A DNA stretch of 64,000 bases from Protopterus annectens (lineage: Eukaryota > Chordata > Ceratodontiformes > Protopteridae), in NCBI RefSeq assembly GCF_019279795.1, contig NC_056732.1, positions 1,077,860,930-1,077,924,929 on the forward strand, written 5' to 3'. The notes under the pieces were generated by a model. It did no database searches. It was not told the origin of the DNA and saw only the letters and a program-made list of their open reading frames with translations. A program made the translations under genes and the position numbers. Each line of letters begins with the position of its first letter. Position 1 is the first letter of the stretch. Shown here piece after piece: positions 56,371 through 64,000 of the stretch.

Positions 56371-56937
56371 TGATCTGCAAAAAGAATGTCATTGGCTATG
56401 GCTAGAAGTGCCAGATGGTAGGCTGTAGGCACTACCAACTGCTGCTTTACTTCTTCCTCTAGCCCTCCCTCGGGGGGGTACCTGTAGAGTTACTCTTTGG
56501 TTCAGTATACAGACTCCACTTTTCCTTGAGGATCAGGTGCCTCCCTAGCTACCTCCCTCAAGCCATGTAATGTAGACTCTGAGAGCGGAGCCTGTCTCAA
56601 CTGCATATTTGTGACCCTTCCAAGCTCCCTTTCCACAGGAAGCCTGGCATCCTCTGACAGTGGTGCCTCACTGTCAGCCCTGGGTGCTACCACTCACCAC
56701 TACCCTTGCAGTCACTCTGTCCAAGGGAACATCAGTACCTACAAGCAGCTGTGGCTCACCTTCAAGCTCACTGCTACAGGGGAGCTGTCTCCCTGAAATA
56801 GCCCACCTCACCGGCCCTGGCTTCAGGTGTGGGGTCTTTCTGGGTCTCCCCAGGCCACCAGTCCCACATGCCTGTCTCAAAGCCTGACTGCATGTAACTG
56901 CATGCATACAAGGAATTTCACTATCAAAAGTATCATT
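56371..56937 (-). pseudogene. Gypsy protease-integrase linker
   Basis: Encodes F-D-S-E-I-P-C (continuing the protease from 61262), an acidic/Arg-rich spacer, then ..L-R-E-V-A-R-E-A-P-D-P-Q-G-K and L-F-A-D-H-M-D-I-K-H just before the finger. Several stops. Confidence 0.6.
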
Positions 56938-57379
56938 TTGTGAAATCACTCCCCTTCAACTATTTAAATGTATTGGTCATCCTACTGTATTCCATAGTAC
57001 CAGAATACAAAAGTGACCACCCTTTTCAATCTATCTTGCTGTTTTAAAAATATTGACTCTGCACTAAAACTTAACTTTTTAGACAGGTAAAACTTAAGTT
57101 ATCTACTTTCACATCTAACTTCTCTAGTGCACACTGCAGTGTTTAGGATAAACCATTTTTTTCATCTTACCTTTAAGCATCCCTGTGACTAGCACTTGCT
57201 TTAAAACCTGCTGGAAAGCACTAGGAAGTCTTAAACTGACATAAGCACTCAACTCTCCTTGTTAATAAGGAGAAATTAATTGTAGACACTAAACAGCCTA
57301 TAATTGCAAAGTACCTTGCGAAGATGAGGGAAAACAGCTCTTGTACTTCAAAATAAAAGCACCAAACCATGCCTGCCCA

Positions 57380-58314
57380 AGGGTCAGCTTCCGGTGATTT
57401 CTCCTGTCCACCTGGTGAATCTGGGCATACTCGGGCAATGCAGCAATTGCCTCATGTTTACAGACAACCCTCTACTCCTACCACCCAACACTACAACCTG
57501 TGAGAGATGCACTTACATAGCCAAACTGGAAGCAAAGCTCTCTCCACCCAAGTTTGTGCTAGACAGTCAAGAGGAGAAGGTTAACACCCGCACTACACCT
57601 CAAGCAACATATAGCCCTTCTAAACCCACACCACCAACACCAACACATAGCAACACTAAACCCACATATGTGGAGGCCCTTAATAGTAACCTGCCCAAGC
57701 AACAAGGACCTCTGAAGCTGAAACACAAACAAACATCAATCACAACCAAAGTGTCACATAGCTCACAACACCAGTGTGCCACCCAACAACAGCCCCTAAG
57801 GCAAGACAACGTACCCAACACTTTAGTCATAGGTGACCCTATAGTCAGGCACACTGATGTCCCAATCACCAGGCTGAACAAGGACACAATTACAGTCAGC
57901 TGTCTGTCGGGTGCCAGGATCCGCCACATAATGCATGCACTCAAGTCACTCCACAACAAGTACAAATATGACTCTGTCATTGTCCATGTTGGAGTGAATG
58001 ACTTGAGACATACCTCCCTGGACTACATGGAAAGAGACATGGAAGAGCTCTCGGATCATGTTGCCCAGGCAGGTATGACCCTAGCCATGAGTAGCATCCT
58101 GCCTTCACCCAGAATGATACCACAGTATAAGGACAAAATGATTAACTTCAACAATTGGCTAAGCTTCTGGTGTCATTCAAAGGGGATCCAGTATCTGTCA
58201 GCCTAGGACGACATGATCTACAGACTATGATGCTTTGCCAGAGATGGTCTGCACCTGTCAACCCTGGGATTCAGGTTACTGGCTAAGGCTCTTGCCACCC
58301 CTATAATGCTTTTT
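57380..58314 (+). pseudogene. CR1 ORF1: Cys-rich N-terminus plus SGNH esterase
   Basis: The N-terminal C-S-N-C..C-E-R-C motif (PHD/finger-like) is followed by a Pro/Thr/Gln-rich linker. The esterase core is V-I-G-D-P-I-V (the block I Ser of the other copy is Pro here), V-S-C-L-S-G-A-R, V-H-V-G-V-N-D, then D-G-L-H-L-S near 58245 (catalytic Asp/His). A TAG at 58204 and a TGA near 58230 break it. No in-frame ATG matches the first copy's start at 4471 because of a 4-bp difference. Probably binds CR1 RNA; the esterase role in retrotransposition is not established. Confidence 0.75.
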
Positions 58315-58360
58315 TAGGCAAAGTTCAAAGGACAAAACCACCACCGTAACAGGTACAAGC

Positions 58361-61219
58361 ATGCAAAATCTGAAGGTAATGCTACTCAATGCTAGAAGTC
58401 TAAACCTCAAAATGCACTCTCTGAAGGCACTCTTAAAAATGGAGAACATTGATATCTGTGCAGTAACTGAGACCTGGTTCAAGGCTCCAAAGAGCACCAC
58501 TGCAATACCAGGCTACAACTCTTACCACACTTTTCGGCCACCAAACCAGGACCGAAACACTAAAGATGGAGGAGTGTCCATATTCACCAAGGATATTCAC
58601 AACACCAGGCTAGATGCCCAACACAATGCGTCTGAAATTCTCCAGGTGCAACTAGCACTAGGTAAGACTGCAATTCAAATTGTAGCTTTCTACAGATCCC
58701 TCACCATGCCCCAAGATTCTCACTACACCTTTCTAAACATACTTGGAAATATTAAGATACAACCAAACACCCTAATACTGGGTGATTTCAACTACCCTGC
58801 TATTAACTGGGAAAACTACTCATGTACCAACACCTTTGCCCAACGGTTCTTGGAATTCATAAATTCCAATGCCCTAGATCAACTAATCCTTAGTCCCACC
58901 AGGGGCTCCAATATCCTAGACCTGGTCATTATCAACATGAGAAATCGATGCTCCACACCTATGGTGACCCCCCTCATTGGTCAGGTTGACCATAAGCTAA
59001 TCACCCTTTACATCCACATCCCACCCTCACCCTCCAGTAAGGAAACCTCCTTAAAAAACTTCTCCAAAGCCAACTTCATGCTACTCAAGTCAGAAGTGAC
59101 AAACTTCATGACACCCATGCAGACGGGAACTGAAAGTTCGACTGCTGAATCCTACACTAAGGCACTGTATGAGCACATCCACTCATGCATGAACTGTGCC
59201 ATCCTCAATAGAACCAAGACGCTCTCCTCCAAAAAAGGAAGCCAATCTGGTGGTCCCTTGCCATAAACAAACTTTACAATAAAAGGAAGAAACTGTTGCA
59301 GAACAGAAGAAAATCCCAGGATGCAAAAAGCTCCCTCACCAGCCTCTGTAAGAAGCTGAGATCCCTCATAAAATCCTCCAAAGCTAGTTACGAAAATAAA
59401 ATTGCCAAAGATTGCAAAGACAACCATAAGGCATTCTATAGCTATGTCAAGAATCTAAATGGCAATGCTCAGATCTGCTCTGAGCTACAACAGAATGGCA
59501 TTAACTATACTGATCCCAAGGATATTGCCAATATCCTGGCAGATCTATTCAGTGCAAACTTCACCCCCCTCTTACCCCCCTTTAGGACCCATCTCAATAC
59601 CGAAAGATTGCCAAATTCCGGTAGTAACAGCCACACAGGTAAAAAACGCACTCTCCAAAGCTAAGAATACAGTATCCATGGGACCAGACGACATCCCAGG
59701 CTGTGTACTACATGGACTACAAAATGAACTGGCATCTCACCTAAGTGTCATGTTTAATCATAGCCTCACCTCAGGCTTCGTGCTCACTGAGTGGTGCACA
59801 GCTACAGTTATTCCACTCCACAAGGGGGTATCCACCTTGGATCCCAGGAACTATCACCCCATCGGTCTGATGAGCCTGATCTGCAAGGCCATGGAATGTA
59901 TTATCATGGAACTTATAAACAAAGACATTGGCAACATTCAAACACTGGACCCCACACAGTTTGGATTCGTGAAGGGCTGATCTTGTCTCCTGAACCTGAT
60001 TGACTTCTTTGAATCAGTCTCCAGAATCATGGACAAGGGTAAGGTGGTCCACACAACCTATCTGGACCTTGCCAAGGCCTTTGACACCATCCCCCACTCT
60101 GGAATCACAGATAAACCTACTAAGCTGGGCATTAATCCCTACATCACTCAATGGGTTGCCAACTGGCTTACTGACAGAACCCACACAGTAAAAGTAGCTG
60201 ACTCCAAATCCAGCTCCAGACAAGTGACAAGTGGAGTACCTCAGGGTTCAATCCTGAGACCACTCTTGTTTGGCATCTACTTCCCTGAAGTACAGGCCAA
60301 CACTAAGGGACTCTGGCTAACAAAGTACACAGATGACTGCAAACTGGGAGCCATTATTGAATCTCCAAATTATGTGGATATTCTACAAAAGGGCCTTACA
60401 GAAACAGATGCTTAGTGCCTCAGCCATGGGCTCAAACTCAATGCCAAGAAATGTATAGTTATCCCCTTTGGGGAAAAAACATGTATCCGTGAATTGCCAC
60501 ATAGGTGGCAGTACACTAAACACCAAAAGTGTGATAAGAGACTTAGGAACACAGGTGGACAGTGGTCTCACCTTTGATAACCACATCGCCACAACAGTCA
60601 GGAAATCCTTCTATGTGGCACACCTCATCACTGAGGGTTTTTCATCCAGCAAAATTGAGGTCATTGTCCCACTGTACTCATCCCTCATTAGATGCATTAT
60701 AGACTACAATGCCCCATTTGGTATTTACCTCTGAAGACATCTGTGACAACTGGAAAGGATGCAGAAATACCTCACTAAAAGAATCACAGGCCTAACAGGC
60801 CTAAAGCAGATGCCCTATGCTGACCGTCTAAAAAAACTCCACCTATACTCTGTCGCATATTGTCTACTCAGTGGCTCTGGTTAACATACAAGGCCATGTC
60901 AAACCCAGAGCTGTTGGACATACTACAATTAAAGAAATCCCAATCCCTCAGAGACACATGCTCCGGGGATCTAAACCTTGTCATCACAATGAACAAAACA
61001 TGCTGGAGGGATAGATTCCTGACCCAGAGACTCTCCAGACTCTGGAATAGACAGTCCATACATGTCAAGCAAAGGGCCTCTTTGGGCCTCTTCAAAAAGA
61101 ACCTTGATGATTGGATGGGAGATAGGAATCACGTCAGTCACCCTGCTAGACAAGGGTCCAGGGAAGTAAATACTGTGGGAAGAAATAGCCAGGGAATTGT
61201 TATGACTAGGGTTGTATAG
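58361..61219 (+). pseudogene. CR1 ORF2: endonuclease and reverse transcriptase
   Basis: ATG at 58361. Endonuclease: L-N-A-R-S-L, A-V-T-E-T-W-F, I-L-G-D-F-N-Y-P-A-I-N-W and R-G-S-N-I-L-D. Frameshift near 59250. Linker: K-L-Y-N-K-R-K-K-L. RT: M-G-P-D-D-I-P, T-Q-F-G-F-V-K-G then TGA where other copies have R-S-C, Y-L-D-L-A-K-A-F-D, S-G-V-P-Q-G-S-I-L and K-Y-T-D-D (60327-60337). TAG at 60413-60415. The C-terminus W-R-D-R-F..R-L-W-N-R reaches 61219. At least four lesions, several at CpG-type codons. Confidence 0.88.
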
Positions 61220-61261
61220 GCCCTAGGGCCGATAGCCTAGTACCAGCCTATGAACCTATAA

Positions 61262-61421
61262 ATCATTCCCTATCAGGACATCTGCAGGGATCTCCTCAAG
61301 CACACCTACTTGCTTACTTCTATTTCCACCCTGTCAGTCAAGGTGAACCCTGGCCAAAAGCATTTGGAATAGGGTTCCTCCTAAAGCTCTGTCTGGAGTG
61401 GACTGACCAAGCAAGTACTTA
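61262..61421 (-). pseudogene. Gypsy protease fragment between two CR1 insertions
   Basis: Minus strand: Q-V-G-V-L-E-E-I-P-A-D-V-L-I-G-N-D, the C-terminal half of a Gmr1-like retropepsin. A one-base shift occurs upstream. The active-site D-S/T-G lies beyond the second CR1, outside the window. Confidence 0.65.
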
Positions 61422-61532
61422 GGTTCATAGGTTCATACTAGGCTATCTGCCCTGGGGCAATGATAAGCCTAGCCCGATTCTGTATGGCTTACGCCACCCC
61501 TTGATTTGAGTATACTGTGCCCTTTTTAAGGT

Positions 61533-63224
61533 TTAGTTTACTGTGCCTCTGTCTAATAATGACACAGGAGTAATCCCTGGGACAAACCTACGATCCCCCA
61601 TCCACCTATCGAGATTCTTCTTGAAGAGATTCAGTGAGATGCTCTGCCTTACATGAACTGGAATTCTATTCCAGAGCGAAGGGAGCCTCTGGGTTATGAA
61701 CCTGTCCCTCCAGCAAGTTCTATTTATTTCTGTGCTGAGGTTCAAGTCCCTCAAGCATGCGGCTCTAAGGGATTTAGATTTACTGAGGTGGAGCATGTCC
61801 ATTAATTCTGGATTTGACATAGCTTTGTATGTCAGGCATAGATCGCCTCGAAGTAGGCGGTATGCAACTGAGTAGAGCTGGAGTTTTTTTAACTGAGCAG
61901 CATATGGCATCTGTTTGAGACCCTTGATCCTCTTGGTGAGATACTTTTGGGGTCTCTTTAATTGCTGCAGGTGTCGGGTAAGGTACATCCCAAAAGGGGC
62001 ATTGTATTCTATGATGGGCCTGATGAGGGATGAATAAAGGGGCACGATTACCTCTCTTGATCTAGATGTGAAACCCTTCATGATGAGGTGGGCTATATAG
62101 AAGGTCTTTCTAACCACTTTGGCAACGTGGTTTTCAAAGAAGAGATTGCTATCAACTTGGGTCCCCAGGTCCCTAATAACTTTCTCTGTACTTAATGGGT
62201 TTCCGCCTATGTGGTAATTTCTGGGCACATTGTTTTTGCCAAAGGGTATGACTATACATTTTTTGGCATTTAGCTTTAAACCATGGCACTGGCACCAGTT
62301 ATCTGTCTCTGTGAGACCTTTTTGAAGGATGTTTGTGTCAGCTGGAGAGTCGATTATGGCGCCCAGTTTGCAGTTGTCTGCAAACTTGGTGAGCCATAGT
62401 CCTTCCACATTTGCCTGTACCTCGGAAAAGTATATACCGAACAAGAGTGGTCCCAGGACAGAACCCTGTGGGACGCCACTTGTGACCGGTTTCAAGTCTG
62501 ACATGGCTCCAGCAACTCTCACTCTGTGGGTTCTGTCTTTGAGCCAGTTTGCGACCCATCTTGTGACATAGGGGTTTATATTTAAGCTGGATAGCTTATC
62601 TATGATGCCCGAGTGAGGTATTGTGTCAAATGCCTTTGCAAGGTCCAGATAGGCTGTGTGGACTACCTTCCCTTCATCTATGGCTTTGGTGACTGTTTTG
62701 AAGAAGTCAACCAGGTTCAAAAGGCAGGATCTGCCCTTGACAAAGCCGAACTGGGTAGGATCTAGTGTCTGTAGGTCCCCAATGTCTTTGTTTATGAGCT
62801 CCATGATGATCCTCTCCATAGCTTTGCAGACTAAGCTAGTCAGGCTTATGGGGCGATAGTTTCCAGGGTCCGTAGAGGCTCCACCTTTGTGGAGTGGGAC
62901 CACTGTTGCTGTACGCCATTCTGTAGGCACATATCCTGTAGTGAGGCTGAGATTGTATAGCTGTTTTATTTGAGGGATTAGTTCCTCTTGGAGCTCATGT
63001 AGGATGCAACCTGGGACGCCATCTGGTCCCATGGAAGCAGTGTTTTTTGCTTTGGAGAGGGCAGCCTTCACCTGAGCATCAGAGATGTTTTGGAGACAGC
63101 CCTCTGCCGGGATAGATACTTGCTCTTTTGGGGGGGAGGGGGTGGAGAAGTTTGCACTGAACCTGTCTGCCAGGATATTGGCAATGTCTGTGGGTTCAGT
63201 GTATTTTTTGTCATTTAGAATCAA
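61533..63224 (-). CDS. CR1 ORF2 reverse transcriptase, long open frame, mutated catalytic Asp
   Basis: 563 codons without a stop. K-A-K-N-T-A-S-M-G-P-D-G-V-P-G (fingers), Y-L-D-L-A-K-A-F-D-T-I-P (A), S-G-V-P-Q-G-S-V-L-G-P-L-L (B), then K-F-A-D-N-C-K-L-G: the second catalytic Asp is Asn (62373-62375), so activity is doubtful despite the open frame. The C-terminal W-R-D-R-F-I-T-Q-R-L-P-S-L-W-N-R block is complete. A stop separates it from the endonuclease part upstream (63734-63237). Confidence 0.88.
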   Translation of the reverse strand: MILNDKKYTEPTDIANILADRFSANFSTPSPPKEQVSIPAEGCLQNISDAQVKAALSKAKNTASMGPDGVPGCILHELQEELIPQIKQLYNLSLTTGYVPTEWRTATVVPLHKGGASTDPGNYRPISLTSLVCKAMERIIMELINKDIGDLQTLDPTQFGFVKGRSCLLNLVDFFKTVTKAIDEGKVVHTAYLDLAKAFDTIPHSGIIDKLSSLNINPYVTRWVANWLKDRTHRVRVAGAMSDLKPVTSGVPQGSVLGPLLFGIYFSEVQANVEGLWLTKFADNCKLGAIIDSPADTNILQKGLTETDNWCQCHGLKLNAKKCIVIPFGKNNVPRNYHIGGNPLSTEKVIRDLGTQVDSNLFFENHVAKVVRKTFYIAHLIMKGFTSRSREVIVPLYSSLIRPIIEYNAPFGMYLTRHLQQLKRPQKYLTKRIKGLKQMPYAAQLKKLQLYSVAYRLLRGDLCLTYKAMSNPELMDMLHLSKSKSLRAACLRDLNLSTEINRTCWRDRFITQRLPSLWNRIPVHVRQSISLNLFKKNLDRWMGDRRFVPGITPVSLLDRGTVN

Positions 63225-63236
63225 CTCAGAACAAGT

Positions 63237-63968
63237 CTAGGAGTTGCATCCCAGGTTCCTAACATAACTGAAAAAAGCCTTATGATTGTCTTTGGTGTCC
63301 TGTGCAATTTTTCTCTCGAAGCTGGCCTTGGAGGATTTTATGAGGGATCGTAATGTTTTGCTAGTACTGATCAGAGATGCCTTCCCTATTAGGGATTTTG
63401 CTCTATCATGTAGTAGCTTCCTCCTTCTGTTGTACAGTTTATTTATGGCAGGGGTCCACCAGACTGGACGCCAGCCTTTGGATGATTGGGTCTTGGTTTT
63501 GTTTGGGATAGCATGATCCATGCATTCCTGGAGATGTCCGTAGAATGCGTTTATATAGGATTCTGCAGTTTGGGCCGTAGTTTCCACTGGCCCTGGGGCC
63601 TTGAAGGATTCCACTTCAGTTTTGAGAAGTGAGAAGTTTGCTTTTGCGAAGTTTTTCACTGTGGTTTTCTGGGCTGGGGTTGGGGTCGGGATGTGGACAT
63701 CCAGTGAAATTAATTTATGGTCTGATCTTACCAATGAGGGCTATACTTCTGGTCTGGAGCATAGAGTCCCCATGTTGGTAATGATCAGGTCTAGTATGTT
63801 GTCCCCTCTTGTGGGAGTGGTGACTAGTTGTTCCATAGTATTTGAGTTTATAATTTCCAGGAACCTTTGGGCTAAGCTACTGGGGCTTGAGTAGTGCTCC
63901 CAGTCAATGTTTGGGTAGTTGAAGTCACCCAATATATACTGCTCCTCTTTAACCACTGCAGGCTTCAC
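63237..63968 (-). pseudogene. CR1 ORF2 endonuclease C-terminus and linker
   Basis: 63968-63741: I-L-G-D-F-N-Y-P-N-I-D-W, T-P-T-R-G-D-N-I-L-D-L (endonuclease). 63734-63237: S-D-H-K-L-I-S-L-D-V (catalytic His region), R-P-V-W-W-T-P-A-I-N-K-L-Y-N-R-R, then K-D-N-H-K-A-F-F-S-Y-V-R-N. A short break near 63735 and a stop at 63237 separate the parts. Confidence 0.85.
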
Positions 63969-64000
63969 AATGGTTATATCAGGTCTGTGTCTCTCTTAGC

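Larger units (their letters stand above)
54433..56937 (-). mobile_element. Gmr1-like Ty3/gypsy element (pol part)
   Basis: On minus from 56937 down: end of the protease region, linker, H2C2 finger, integrase, post-integrase domain, then reverse transcriptase. Integrase precedes RT, which distinguishes the Gmr1-like group from ordinary Ty3/gypsy. The protease half continues at 61262-61421 beyond a CR1 insertion. The RT is cut at 54433 by an L2-like 3' end. No LTR is in the window. Confidence 0.8.
56938..61261 (+). mobile_element. CR1-type LINE inserted in the gypsy protease region
   Basis: 4.32 kb with 5' UTR, ORF1, ORF2 and the 3' end (..ctaggccgatagcctag..cctatgaacctata). ATCATT flanks it at 56932-56937 and 61262-61267. 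Deleting the insert plus one duplicate rejoins the gypsy frame as L-I-G-N-D..F-D-S-E-I-P. It is the most complete CR1 in the window. Confidence 0.92.
61422..64000 (-). mobile_element. CR1-type LINE, runs off the window
   Basis: The 3' end at 61422 has taggttcataggttcatactaggctat, the family octamer and 3' block. The opposite orientation to the neighbouring CR1 shows independent insertion. Contains ORF2 from the RT C-terminus back to the endonuclease; the 5' part is outside. Confidence 0.9.

Overview
The window looks like gene-desert DNA from a large, repeat-rich vertebrate genome. I found no host gene, no rRNA and no intact cellular tRNA. Almost everything that can be recognised is a transposable element (TE) or a tandem repeat. 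The mix is: CR1-type LINEs with an SGNH-esterase ORF1; an L2-like LINE with a (TAAA)n tail; an R4/Dong-type LINE with a restriction-like endonuclease; a Penelope-like element; a DIRS element; a Gmr1-like Ty3/gypsy element; Harbinger transposons; and a tRNA-headed SINE whose core and 3' tail resemble fish and lungfish V-SINE/L2-tailed SINEs. This fits a non-mammalian vertebrate with a big genome. A lungfish or another early-branching fish or amphibian is my best guess, but the species is an inference only.

Layout: 1-3902 is a ~341-bp satellite array. 3903-6140 holds CR1 fragments in both orientations. 6141-8906 is a chain of (TA)n tracts hosting two inverted-repeat (MITE-like) elements. About 9.3-19.3 kb is a Harbinger-like transposon: a Myb/SANT-type gene on the minus strand (two candidate exons, 10.0 and 12.6 kb) and a transposase on the plus strand. 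The transposase is hit twice: a SINE duplicated its start codon (15-bp target-site duplication, TSD) and a 3.6-kb CR1 split its catalytic domain (6-bp TSD). 20.9-25.2 kb is a four-level nest: tandem tRNA-like units, split by an L2-like LINE, split by a SINE, split by a gypsy gag fragment. 25.2-27.8 kb is a very decayed CR1.

27.8-32.9 kb is the R4/Dong-type LINE (minus). 33.0-36.8 kb is a Penelope-like element whose 3' part also occurs as an inverted copy; both arms keep a hammerhead-ribozyme-like core. 38.69-44.23 kb is a nearly complete DIRS element (gag, RT-RNase H-MT, tyrosine recombinase, inverted termini and the internal complementary region). 44.8-48.0 kb and 49.3-52.4 kb hold two more Harbinger-related loci. 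54.4-64 kb is a Gmr1-like gypsy element in which integrase lies upstream of reverse transcriptase; its protease region carries two CR1 insertions in opposite orientations, and the second runs off the window.

Most ORFs are broken by stops or frameshifts, so I call them pseudogenes. The longest open frames are the DIRS gag (599 codons), a 635-codon frame that overlaps the DIRS RT and runs into the recombinase, and a 563-codon CR1 RT. I do not see a demonstrably new biological system. The most unusual signals are the promoter-like satellite, the ribozyme-like Penelope termini with an in-frame internal duplication, the DIRS overlapping frames and the Gmr1-type domain order.
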